Origin: an uncultured bacterium
Lineage (GTDB): Bacteria > Actinomycetota > Actinomycetes > S36-B12
Direction: 5' to 3'
Assembly (NCBI GenBank): GCA_903909555.1
Contig: CAIVWG010000011.1
Location: forward strand, 1 to 42,885
DNA: 42,885 bases
Shown here: one piece after another, positions 19,042-28,549 of the stretch
Numbering within the stretch: the first letter of the stretch is position 1
How the letters are laid out: each line of letters opens with the position of its first letter
Notes under the pieces: generated by a model
Databases searched by the model: none
What the model was told of the DNA's origin: nothing
Seen by the model: only the letters and a program-made list of their open reading frames with translations
Program-made: the position numbers and the translations under genes

Positions 19042-20100
19042 ATGAAGGCGGCCATCTTCGACGGGACGACGGTCCGGCCCTTCGCTCCCGCGGATGCTCA
19101 GGCCCTCACGACGTCGACGCCGTACGCGTGGGTCGACATCGTGCCGAGCGGTCCGCACGACCCCGAGGTCGTCTCCCTGCTGCAGGGCATGGGATTCACC
19201 AGCATGCTGGCGGCCTACACGACGCGCACCTACTCCGCGGGGATGTTCCAGGCCTTCGGCGACAACATGATGGGGAGCACCTACGCCACGGCCGACTCGG
19301 GCGATACCCCGGTGCTCGTGCACTGCGTATGGAACGCCGGCTGCTTCATCACCATCCACCAAGGTGCCGACCAGGCCATGGCGAAGGCGCTCGAGGACCT
19401 CAAGCCGCGCGCCCCGCAACTCTTCGCGAGCCCCGGCCCCGTGCCGGGGATCCTCATGCAGTTGATCCTCGACAGCATCGACCGGGAGCTCACCGACCTG
19501 CAGACCCAGGTCGGCGTGCTCGACGGCCAGATCATCGTGACGACCAATCCAGGGCAACTGACCCAGCTGCAGCAGTTCCGCACCGCCGCCGAGACCCTCG
19601 GCATCACGCTCCCGGGGTACGCGGAGAACCTCAGCGAGTCGCTCGTCGACCCTTCCTCGCTGCCCGGGATGGACGCCGCAGGGGTCCAGGCCCTGCAGAC
19701 GTACGCCGCCTGCGTGAACGACGTCGTGCAGCGCATCGACAGCCTGGCCGGAGACGTGCGCTCCGCGATCCAGGACTACCAGGGACAGGTGAGCGCGGCG
19801 CAGGGCAACCGCATCAACCAGCTCACCCTGGTGTCCATCATCTTCCTGCCGATCACCTTCATGACCGGCTACTTCGGGATGAACTTCCAATGGCTCGTCA
19901 ACTCCACCGAGACCTTCGGCTCCTGGGTGCTCCTGGGATTCCTCGCGCCCATCGCCGCCGTGATCGTGTCGTCGTGGCTGCTGCGCCGCGGCGGCTTCGC
20001 TCTGGGCCATCGTCATGCGGGCCGCTTCCGCCTCCGCCGACACGCCTCGGCGTCGGGGGGAGGCGGTGCGCCACCCGCCGGCACGCCCGGCGGTGCGTGA
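19042..20100 (+). CDS. CorA-family divalent cation transporter-like protein
   Basis: C-terminal VSIIFLPITFMTGYFGMNFQWLVN (GMN motif) plus second TM. Confidence 0.85.
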   Translation: MKAAIFDGTTVRPFAPADAQALTTSTPYAWVDIVPSGPHDPEVVSLLQGMGFTSMLAAYTTRTYSAGMFQAFGDNMMGSTYATADSGDTPVLVHCVWNAGCFITIHQGADQAMAKALEDLKPRAPQLFASPGPVPGILMQLILDSIDRELTDLQTQVGVLDGQIIVTTNPGQLTQLQQFRTAAETLGITLPGYAENLSESLVDPSSLPGMDAAGVQALQTYAACVNDVVQRIDSLAGDVRSAIQDYQGQVSAAQGNRINQLTLVSIIFLPITFMTGYFGMNFQWLVNSTETFGSWVLLGFLAPIAAVIVSSWLLRRGGFALGHRHAGRFRLRRHASASGGGGAPPAGTPGGA

Positions 20101-20110
20101 TCCCCGCCGC

Positions 20111-21551
20111 ATGACGCGCGTCCTTGCCCTCGACCAGGGCACGTCGGCCACCAAGGCGGTCATCGCCGACGCGGCGGGGCCTTACGTCGACATCGACATC
20201 CCGGTCACGGGCACGACGTACGCCGATCCCCGTGTCGAGCAGGATCCCGGCGCGCTGCTCGACAGCGTGCTCGAAGCCGGCCGGCGCGCCCTCGACGCCT
20301 CGGAGTACCCGGTCGCAGCCGTGGGGCTGGGCAACCAGGGCGAGACCGTGCTCGCGTGGGACCTGCGCAGCGGCGAGCCCCTCGGGCCTGCCCTCTCGTG
20401 GCAGGACCGCCGGTCGACCTCCGTGACCGAGGCGATGCCCGAGAGCACAAGCGACATGCTCCTGCGCCTCACCGGACTCCCGCTGGACCCCTACTTCGCG
20501 GCGCCCAAGATGGCGTGGCTGCGCCGCGAGCTCGGCCGTGCGTGCGGGGAGTCGACGGTGATCACCACCATCGACGCCTGGACGACGTTCCGGCTCACCG
20601 GGGAGTTCGTCACCGATGCCGCAACGGCGTCGCGCACGATGCTGCTCGATCCGGCGACGCTGGACTGGTCCCCGGAGGCGGTCGCCGCGTTCGGCCTCGA
20701 GGGAATGCCCCTCCCCCGGGTCGTCGCGTGCGACGCCGCACTGGGGACGACCACGGCCTTCGGCACGCCGCTGCCCGTGATCGGCGCGATCGTGGACCAG
20801 CAGGCTGCCCTCCTCGCCGAGGACTGCCGAGAGGTGGGTGACGTCAAGTGCACCTACGGCACCGGCGCCTTCCTCCTCGCGAACGTCGGCAACCGGCACG
20901 TGCCCTCGTCGACCGGGCTGGCCACGTCCCTCGCGTGGGCGATGTCGGACGGCACCCGCGCATCCTGCGTCGACGGGCAGGTGTACACCGTGGGCGCCGC
21001 TGTCTCGTGGCTGGAGCGCATCGGGCTCATCGATTCGGCCGAGGACCTCGACGCCGTCGGAGGCTCGGTGGCCGACACGGCAGGCGTCATGTGTCTTCCC
21101 ACGCTCGCCGGGGGTGGGGGCGCCGGCGTGGCTCCCCGACGCGCGGGGCTCCTTTCGGGGCCTCTCACTGTCGACGACCCGCCCGCACCTTGTCCGCGCG
21201 TTCTGCGAGGGAGTCGCCGCGTCGGTCGCGGTTCTCGCCGACGCCGTCGCGGACGACATCGGCATCCCGCTGCGGACCCTGCGCGCGGACGGCGGACTCA
21301 CTCGCTCGCGCCTCGTCATGCAGTTGCAGGCCGACCTGCTCGGTCTCCCCGTCGAGGTCTATCCGCATTCCTGCGCGACGGCGCTGGGCATCGCGGCGCT
21401 CACCCTGCGAGGCCTCGACGGGCCCGGAGCGGAGGAGGAGCTGCTGCGCGGGTGGTCCCCGGCAGCGACGTACTCCCCGGCGGTCGATCGCCACGAGGCC
21501 GGCGAACGCGTGCGCGCCTACGCTCGAGCCATGGCGAAGGCGGGCGGGTGA
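20111..21551 (+). pseudogene. FGGY/glycerol-kinase-like gene, split across two frames by an apparent +1 G in the G5 tract 21110-21114
   Basis: N-terminal frame MTRVLALDQGTSATKAVIADAAG...VMCLPTLAG; C-terminal frame GAPAWLPDARGSFRGLSLSTTRPHLVRAFCEGVAASVAVLADAV...MAKAGG*; removing one G restores one ORF ending at 21551. Confidence 0.8.
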
Positions 21552-22924
21552 GCGGCGCCGGGGCGACGCCGTACGACGTCGCCGTCGTCGGGGCCGGCGC
21601 GGTCGGCTGCGCGATTGCCAGCGCCCTGACCCGGGCGGGCGCCCGCGTCGTCATCGTCGAGGCGAAGTCCGACGTCGGCGCAGGGACGAGCAAGGCCAAC
21701 ACGGCGATCTGGCACACCGGGTTCGACGCCAAGCCCGGGACGCTCGAGGCCCGTCTCGTCGCGCGCGGCCACCGGCTGCTGCGGGAACGCGCCGAGGAGT
21801 TCGGCTGGGCCATCGAGCGGACCGGAGCAGTGCTCGTCGCCTGGGATGACGAGCAGGTCGCGCGCCTCGACGGCATCCTCGAGAGCGCGCGAGCGGTGGG
21901 GTACCCCTCCGCCCGCCCGCTCACGCCGGACGAGATCTACGCGGGCGACCCGCACCTGGGCCCCGGTGCGCGCGGCGGCGTGAGCATCCCCGACGAAGGC
22001 CTCCTCGACCCGTGGACGATCGTCGTGGCGCTCGCCACCGACGCGGTCGTCAACGGTGCCCGCCTCCTGCTCGACGCCCCCGTGACCGCCGTCCGGCGTG
22101 ACGGCGAGGGCTACGTCGTGAACACCCCGCGGGGCGAGGTGTCGAGTGCGTGGCTGGTGAACGCCGCCGGACTCGGCAGCGACATCGTCGATCGTGAGGC
22201 TGGCCACGACGGCTTCACGATCACACCGCGTCGCGGCCAGCTCCTCGTGTTCGACAAATCCGCCCGCGACCTCGTGCGGCACGTGATCCTTCCTGTCCCG
22301 ACGGCCACCACCAAGGGCGTGCTCGTCGCGCCGACGGTGTACGGCAACGTGCTGCTCGGACCCACCGCGGAGGACCTCACCGACCGCACGGCCACGAACA
22401 CGACCACCGAGGGCCTCAACTTCCTGCTCGGCCACGGCCGACGCATCATGCCCGCGCTGCTCGACGTCGAGGTCACGGCTACCTACGCCGGACTCCGTGC
22501 GGCCACCGAGCACGCCGACTACTGCTACGGCGTCTTCGATCGCTACGTGCGCGTCGCCGGCATCCGCTCCACCGGCATCACCGCCTGCCTCGCGATCGCC
22601 GAGCTCGTGACGGCGGACCTCGCGGAGGCGGGCTTGGCGACCACTCCCCTCGCACGGCCGCGCATCGTGCGGATGCCCAACATCGCCGAAGACCGGATGC
22701 GTCCGTACCAGGACGCCGCGCTCATCGCCGCGGACCCGGCATACGGCGACCTGGTCTGCCTGTGCGAGCGCGTCAGCGCCGGGGAGATCCGGGATGCGCT
22801 CGCCTCAGCGGTCCCCGCGCGTGACGTCGACGGCCTGCGCCGCCGCACCCGGGCACTCGCCGGGCGCTGCCAGGGCTTTCACTGCGGGGCCCGTGTCACG
22901 CGCGCACTGGAGAGTGCGCGGTGA
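21548..22924 (+). CDS. FAD-dependent oxidoreductase (DAO/GlpA-like) with C-terminal BFD-type [2Fe-2S] domain
   Basis: GTG start overlapping the restored kinase stop; DVAVVGAGAVGCAIASALTRAGARVVIVEA; tail VCLCERVSAGEIRDAL...RCQGFHCGARV. Confidence 0.88.
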   Translation: MSGAGATPYDVAVVGAGAVGCAIASALTRAGARVVIVEAKSDVGAGTSKANTAIWHTGFDAKPGTLEARLVARGHRLLRERAEEFGWAIERTGAVLVAWDDEQVARLDGILESARAVGYPSARPLTPDEIYAGDPHLGPGARGGVSIPDEGLLDPWTIVVALATDAVVNGARLLLDAPVTAVRRDGEGYVVNTPRGEVSSAWLVNAAGLGSDIVDREAGHDGFTITPRRGQLLVFDKSARDLVRHVILPVPTATTKGVLVAPTVYGNVLLGPTAEDLTDRTATNTTTEGLNFLLGHGRRIMPALLDVEVTATYAGLRAATEHADYCYGVFDRYVRVAGIRSTGITACLAIAELVTADLAEAGLATTPLARPRIVRMPNIAEDRMRPYQDAALIAADPAYGDLVCLCERVSAGEIRDALASAVPARDVDGLRRRTRALAGRCQGFHCGARVTRALESAR

Positions 22925-24138
22925 GCGAGGTCCTGGTCATCGGGGCCGGGCCCGCGGGCCTGGCCGCGGCCGCCACGATGGCGCGCCAGGGACTCGAGGT
23001 GCGCGTCGTGGACCGCGACGAGGAGCCGGGGGGCGTCCCCCGCTCCTCGGATCATCCGGGGTACGGCCTGCGCGACCTGCGCCGACCGCTCAGCGGGCCG
23101 GCGTACGCGCGGCACCTCGCAGATCGGGCCGCCGACGCCGGGGCGCGCATCGACGTGCGCACCACCGTGACCGGGCTGACCCCGCACGACGGCGGTGGCG
23201 CGACAGTGTCCATGACCTCGCCGTCCGGATGTGAGGACGCGCACGTGCGCGCGGTCGTCCTCGCCACCGGCTGCCGCGAGCGCCCGCGCCCCGCGCGCAT
23301 GGTCCCCGGATCCCGCCCCGAGGGCGTCCTCACCACCGGATGGCTGCAGCGACTCGTCCACCTCGACCACGGCTCCCCCGGGACCCGCGCCGTCGTCGTG
23401 GGCGCGGAGCACGTGTCGTACTCCGCCGTCGTCACTCTCGCCGAGGCCGGCTGCCGCACCGTGGCCATGGTGACGGAGGGAGACGCGCACGCATCGTTCG
23501 CGGCCTTCGATCTGGCGGTGCGCGCCCGGTACCGAGTCCCGCTGCTCGCCCGGGCGCGCGTCGAGGAGGTCCACGGCGCCGGCCGGGTGAGCGGGGTCTC
23601 GCTGGTGCGCCACGACGGGGCGCGCGCGTACCTCGACTGCGACACGATCGTCTTCACCGGTGACTGGTACCCGGAGAACGACCTCGTCGTGCGCGCGGGA
23701 CTCCCGCGGCTGACTGCCACGCACGGCCCCAGCGTGGATCCGGCCCTGCGCACCCCCGTCGCGGGAATCCTCGCGGCGGGCAACCTCCTGCATCCGGCGG
23801 CCACGGCCGATGCGTGCGCGCAGGACGGCGCCCGGGTGGCCGGCGCCGCCCTCTCCTGGCTCCGCGCCGGCACGTGGCCCGTGCGCAGCATCCCCCTGGT
23901 GGCCGAGTCACCGCTGCTGTGGGCGACTCCCGACCTCGTGACGCCCGGGGCCGCGGGCCCGGTGCGACTCCAGACGAGCGTCGCGCTCAACCGCCCGCGA
24001 CTGGCGCTGGTGCAGGCCGAACGCACGCTGTGGTCGGGGCGACTGCCCTACATCCGGCCCACCCGGCCCTTCGCCATTCCCGGGGACGCGCTGGCCTCCG
24101 CCGACATGACGGCCCCCGTCCGCGCGGTGATCGCCTGA
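22921..24138 (+). CDS. FAD/NAD(P)-binding oxidoreductase (pyridine nucleotide-disulfide type)
   Basis: VLVIGAGPAGLAAAATMARQGLEVRVVDRDEEPGG; ATGCRERPR. Confidence 0.88.
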   Translation: MSEVLVIGAGPAGLAAAATMARQGLEVRVVDRDEEPGGVPRSSDHPGYGLRDLRRPLSGPAYARHLADRAADAGARIDVRTTVTGLTPHDGGGATVSMTSPSGCEDAHVRAVVLATGCRERPRPARMVPGSRPEGVLTTGWLQRLVHLDHGSPGTRAVVVGAEHVSYSAVVTLAEAGCRTVAMVTEGDAHASFAAFDLAVRARYRVPLLARARVEEVHGAGRVSGVSLVRHDGARAYLDCDTIVFTGDWYPENDLVVRAGLPRLTATHGPSVDPALRTPVAGILAAGNLLHPAATADACAQDGARVAGAALSWLRAGTWPVRSIPLVAESPLLWATPDLVTPGAAGPVRLQTSVALNRPRLALVQAERTLWSGRLPYIRPTRPFAIPGDALASADMTAPVRAVIA

Positions 24139-24158
24139 GGCTGTGGTGGGATGACGCC

Positions 24159-26594
24159 ATGACCGCCGACCTCCCCACTCGGGCCCGCGTCGTCGTCATC
24201 GGCGGCGGAGCGGTGGGCACGTCGGTGGCCTACCACCTCACGGCGCTGGGCTTCACCGACCTCCTCCTGCTGGAACAGGGCCAGCTGTCGTCGGGAACAA
24301 CGTGGCACGCGGCCGGGCTCGTCGGCCAACTGCGTGCCACCGAGTCGGGGACGCGCCTCGTCCAGTACTCCGCGTCCCTCTACGCCTCCCTCGAGGAGGA
24401 GACCGGGCTGGGTACGGGGTGGAAGCAGTGCGGGGGCGTCACGGTCGCGCGCACTCCGGAGCGCATGGAGCAGCTGCTGCGTACGGCTGCCGCGGCGGAG
24501 GCGTACGACCTGGAATGCGAGGTCATCTCCCCCGACCGGGCTCGCGAACTGTGGCCGCATCTGGAGACCGGAGACCTGGTCGGGGCGATCTGGCTTCCCC
24601 GCGACGGCACGGTGAATCCGGCAGACGTGACCCAGGCCCTGGCGAGGGGCGCCCGGCAGCGCGGGGCCGTCATCGCCGAGCGCACTCGCGTGCTCGGCAT
24701 CGACGTGCATGACGGCGTCGCCATGGGCGTGCAGACGGATCGCGGGTCGGTCGAGGCCGAGATCGTCGTCAACTGCGCCGGCCAGTGGGCCCACGCGATC
24801 GGCCTCATGGCCGGGGTCACCGTGCCGCTGCACTCCGCCGAGCACTTCTACGTCGTCACCGAGGCGATCGAGGGCGTGGCGCGGATGACCCCGATCCTGC
24901 GTGACCCCGATGGCTACACGTACATCAAGGAGGAGGTCGGCGGACTCGTCGTGGGCGGCTTCGAGCCGGTCGCCAAGCCGTGGGTGGCTCCCGACGCCAT
25001 CCCGCACCCCTTCGAGTTCAGCCTCCTCGAGGAGGACTGGGACCACTTCTCGATCCTCATGGACTCCGCGCTCCACCGCGTCCCGGTCCTGCAGGAGACC
25101 GGGATCAAGAAGTTCTACAACGGCCCCGAGTCGTTCACGCCCGACAACCAGTTCATCCTCGGGGAGGCGCCGGAGGTCCGGAACTTCTTCGTCGCGGCCG
25201 GTTTCAACTCCGTCGGCATCGCCTCCGCCGGCGGGGCGGGGCGCGCCCTCGCCGAGTGGATTGCCGCGGGCGAGCCCCAGCGCGACCTGGTATCCGTCGA
25301 CATCCGCCGATTCGGGCCGTTCAACAACAATCGGCAGTGGCTGCGCGCCCGCGTGGGCGAGGTCCTCGGCCTCCACTACGCCGTGCCCTGGCCCAACCGC
25401 GAGTTCGACACCGCGCGGCCCTTCCGCCGTTCGCCCCTCCACGGACGGATGGACGACGCGAACGCCGTCTTCGGGTCGAAGTTCGGCTGGGAGCGGCCGC
25501 TGTTCTTCGCGCCGCCCGGCGTCCCCCCTGCGCTGGAGTACACCTGGGGGCAGCCCTCCTGGATCCCGTGGGTCGACGAGGAGCAGCGCGCCACCCGCGA
25601 GGCGGTCGCGCTGTTCGACGAGTCGTCGTTCGGCAAGCTCCTCGTCACCGGGCCGGACGCCGAACTCCTGCTCTCGCGGACCTGCGCCAACGACGTCGCC
25701 GTCCCCCCGGGCCGCATCGTGTACACCGCGGTGCTCAACTCGCGAGGGACGTACGAGGCCGACGTCACCGTCACGCGGATCTCAGACACCGAGTACCTGT
25801 GGATCACCAGCGCCGCGTCGCCGGTGCGCGACGCGGACTGGCTACGGCGTCATATCGGCCCGGGCATGCGCGTCGACGTCGTCGACATGAGCGGTGCCTA
25901 CGCCGTCATCGGCGTCATGGGTCCGGCGAGCCGTGCGCTGCTGTCGCGGGTGAGTGCCGCGGACTTCTCCGACGAGGGCTTTCCGTTCGCTACGAGTCGC
26001 CTCGTCGACGTGGGCGACTTCACCGTCCGGGCCAGCCGGATCACCTACGTCGGGGAGCTGGGGTGGGAGCTCGTGGTCCCCGCGGAGTTCGCGATCGGGG
26101 TGTACGACGCACTCCGGGCGGCCGGGGCTGACCTCGGCGTCCGTGATGCCGGGTACTACGCCCTCAACGCGCTGCGCCTGGAGAAGGGGTACCGCGCGTT
26201 CGGTCCGGAGTTGAACCCCGACTACGGCCCGGTTGAGGCAGGACTCCTCTTCGCGGCCCGGTCCAGCGCTGCCTTTGTCGGGGCGGACGCCCTGACCGAG
26301 GCGCGGAATCGGCCCGCGCAGCGGCGCCTGGTGTCCTGGGTCGCCCGGGACCCCGCCGCGATGCTGTGGGGCGGCGAGTTGATGATGCGTGACGGCGTGA
26401 GCGCCGGGCAGGTCACCAGTGCCGCGTACGCGACGACGACGGGTGCCTTCGTGGGGCTGGGCTACGTGCGCACGCCCGACGGGGAACTCGACCTGTCCGG
26501 GGAGTGGGCGATCAGCGTGGGTGGTCGCCCGGTCCCGGTGACGGTGTCGACCGAGGCGCCGTACGACCCGCGCAACTCCCGCATCCGCCCCTAA
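24159..26594 (+). CDS. FAD-dependent oxidoreductase fused to GcvT-like aminomethyltransferase domain (dimethylglycine/sarcosine dehydrogenase-like)
   Basis: 811 aa; VVVIGGGAVGTSVAYHLTALGFTDLLLLEQGQLSSGTTWHAAGLVGQLR; C-terminal ALFDESSFGKLLVTGPDAELLLSRTCANDV...ITYVGELGWELVVPAEFAIGVYDAL...ALNALRLEKGYRAFGPEL. Confidence 0.92.
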   Translation: MTADLPTRARVVVIGGGAVGTSVAYHLTALGFTDLLLLEQGQLSSGTTWHAAGLVGQLRATESGTRLVQYSASLYASLEEETGLGTGWKQCGGVTVARTPERMEQLLRTAAAAEAYDLECEVISPDRARELWPHLETGDLVGAIWLPRDGTVNPADVTQALARGARQRGAVIAERTRVLGIDVHDGVAMGVQTDRGSVEAEIVVNCAGQWAHAIGLMAGVTVPLHSAEHFYVVTEAIEGVARMTPILRDPDGYTYIKEEVGGLVVGGFEPVAKPWVAPDAIPHPFEFSLLEEDWDHFSILMDSALHRVPVLQETGIKKFYNGPESFTPDNQFILGEAPEVRNFFVAAGFNSVGIASAGGAGRALAEWIAAGEPQRDLVSVDIRRFGPFNNNRQWLRARVGEVLGLHYAVPWPNREFDTARPFRRSPLHGRMDDANAVFGSKFGWERPLFFAPPGVPPALEYTWGQPSWIPWVDEEQRATREAVALFDESSFGKLLVTGPDAELLLSRTCANDVAVPPGRIVYTAVLNSRGTYEADVTVTRISDTEYLWITSAASPVRDADWLRRHIGPGMRVDVVDMSGAYAVIGVMGPASRALLSRVSAADFSDEGFPFATSRLVDVGDFTVRASRITYVGELGWELVVPAEFAIGVYDALRAAGADLGVRDAGYYALNALRLEKGYRAFGPELNPDYGPVEAGLLFAARSSAAFVGADALTEARNRPAQRRLVSWVARDPAAMLWGGELMMRDGVSAGQVTSAAYATTTGAFVGLGYVRTPDGELDLSGEWAISVGGRPVPVTVSTEAPYDPRNSRIRP

Positions 26595-26609
26595 CCCCCG
26601 ATCCTCCGC

Positions 26610-26671
26610 CGTTTGAGTTCCGTGAATGGTTGCTAAGTCGCGACTTAGCAACCATTCACGGAACTCAAACG
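26610..26671. repeat. 62-bp perfect palindrome, zero-length spacer
   Basis: cgtttgagttccgtgaatggttgctaagtcg | cgacttagcaaccattcacggaactcaaacg, exact reverse complements. Confidence 0.97.
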
Positions 26672-26685
26672 AGCTTGGCTTGACA

Positions 26686-26730
26686 CGTGTGTGGGCGGGG
26701 AGAGGCGCAGCCTCTCCCCGCCCACACACG
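26686..26730. terminator. Long hairpin (21-bp stem, 3-nt loop) between convergent genes; likely bidirectional terminator
   Basis: cgtgtgtgggcggggagaggc gca gcctctccccgcccacacacg. Confidence 0.85.
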
Positions 26731-26735
26731 GTGCG

Positions 26736-28439
26736 CTAACTGGACTTGTCGTCCGGCTCCGGGGCGGCATCGTGCTCGCCGGTGAGATAGCCCTGGTGGT
26801 GGTGCTCCAGGGAGATCTCCTCGGCTGACGACACTCCCGCGGGCAGGTCGATCGTCCGCTTCGGGCCCGTGAACCACTTCTTGGCGCTCACATGCCAGGC
26901 GATCCACAGGATGATGAGCGCGCCGATGGTGAGGATGGGCGCGTAGTTCACGAACTTCCACTCGAAGGGAACCTCGCTCGCCGGCGGTGAGCCGTTGAGC
27001 CACCGCAGGAACGGCGGCGTCCCCATCGGGGTCGTCGGCATGATGAAGTAGATCGAGATGATGATGATCTCGATGACGGCGATGGGCGCCATCCACTTCC
27101 ACTTGTTGCCGAGGTTCCACGGACCCTGCTTGAACTTGTTGCCCGCCCGCCACCGCAGGTAGATCGGGATCGCGAAGGCTAGATACAGGCCGATGACCGC
27201 CACCGACACCACCGCGTAGAACGCCGTGGGCACGATGATGGGCGCATCCTCCGTGCCGATGTTGACCTCGACGAGGGCCGGCAGGGTGATGAGGACCGCG
27301 ATGACCGCCGTCGCGATGACCGCATTGGCCGGGACCTGGGACTTCGACAGCTTCGCCCACAGGCTCGCACCGGGGACGGCGCCATCACGGCTGAACGCGA
27401 ACATCATCCGCGAGCAGCTCGTCATGCAGGCCATGGCGCAGAAGAACTGGCCGATGGTGGAGATGAGCAGCACGGCGCCGGCGACCTTGGCATCGAGAGC
27501 CTGGAAGAAGATGACGGCCACGCCACCGCCACCTGCCGTGACGGCCTCCGCGTCCTGCACGGCGAAGAGGAACGACAGCAGGAGGATCCAGCCGCCGATC
27601 GCCGAGTAGAAGATGGACCGCCACATGCCCTTCGCCGCCGAGTCAGCCGCCCCCTGCGTCTCCTCCGACAGGTGCGCCGAGGCATCGAAGCCGGTGATGG
27701 TGTACTGCGTGAGCAGGAAGCCCAGGGGCAGGACGTAGAACCAGAACAGCAGGCCCGAGGTCTCTCCTCCGGCGAGGCCGCCGGAGTTGTTCACCGTCAT
27801 CGTGAAGACGTCGGAGACGCTCATGTGCGTCGGCGGCAGGAAGATGAGGATGAGCACGATGACCGCAGCCCCGATGACGTGCCACCAGACCGAGATGTTG
27901 TTGAGCATGGCCATGAGGGCGCCACTGAAGATATTGAGGATGGACACCGCGGCGAGGACGAGGATGAAGATGACGAAGACCCGCTGCAGCGAGTAGGTCG
28001 CGGCCCAATCCTCGCTGAACGCACTGATGGACAGGTCGAGGAACGTCGCGCACCCGTACGACACCGACGCGATGACCGCCCAGAGGCCGATGAGGTTCAG
28101 CCAGCCCGTGTAGTAGCCGGCCTTGGCACCGCCGAGGGCCGAAGACCACCAGTAGATGCCGCCGGAAGTCGGATACGCGGAGACGAGCTCGGACATCGTG
28201 AAGCCGATGATGAGGATGAAGATCGAGATGAGCGGCCAGCCGATCGAGATCGCGATCGGGCCACCGTTGTTCCAGGCTTGACCGAAGGTGGTGAAGCAGC
28301 CGGCCAGGATGGAGATGATGGAGAACGAGATGGCGAAGTTGGAGAAACCGCTCCAGTTCCGCCGGAGTTCCTGCTTGTAGCCCAGTTCCGCGAGACGCTG
28401 CTCGTCAGCGTTGAGCGATTGCTTCGTGGTATCAGCCAC
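26736..28439 (-). CDS. APC superfamily amino acid/amine permease
   Basis: 567 aa, GTG start; NWSGFSNFAISFSIISILAGCFTTFGQAWNNGGP, SELVSAYPTSGGIYWW, GFDASAHLSEET. Confidence 0.93.
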   Translation of the reverse strand: MADTTKQSLNADEQRLAELGYKQELRRNWSGFSNFAISFSIISILAGCFTTFGQAWNNGGPIAISIGWPLISIFILIIGFTMSELVSAYPTSGGIYWWSSALGGAKAGYYTGWLNLIGLWAVIASVSYGCATFLDLSISAFSEDWAATYSLQRVFVIFILVLAAVSILNIFSGALMAMLNNISVWWHVIGAAVIVLILIFLPPTHMSVSDVFTMTVNNSGGLAGGETSGLLFWFYVLPLGFLLTQYTITGFDASAHLSEETQGAADSAAKGMWRSIFYSAIGGWILLLSFLFAVQDAEAVTAGGGGVAVIFFQALDAKVAGAVLLISTIGQFFCAMACMTSCSRMMFAFSRDGAVPGASLWAKLSKSQVPANAVIATAVIAVLITLPALVEVNIGTEDAPIIVPTAFYAVVSVAVIGLYLAFAIPIYLRWRAGNKFKQGPWNLGNKWKWMAPIAVIEIIIISIYFIMPTTPMGTPPFLRWLNGSPPASEVPFEWKFVNYAPILTIGALIILWIAWHVSAKKWFTGPKRTIDLPAGVSSAEEISLEHHHQGYLTGEHDAAPEPDDKSS

Positions 28440-28549
28440 CGGGTCCTCCTCAGACCACGGTCGGGGGGCGGGCCGATCCGCCCACGTTGGGAGCAGTGTG
28501 CTCCTCCGCGGGCCTCCCGCGCGGCAACACGCCGCAATTGCCTCCGCGG

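Noticed and set aside
20015-22924. 969-aa apparent kinase-oxidoreductase fusion
   Set aside because: The middle part is Arg-rich out-of-frame sequence; the fused frame results from the +1 G, not a real multidomain protein
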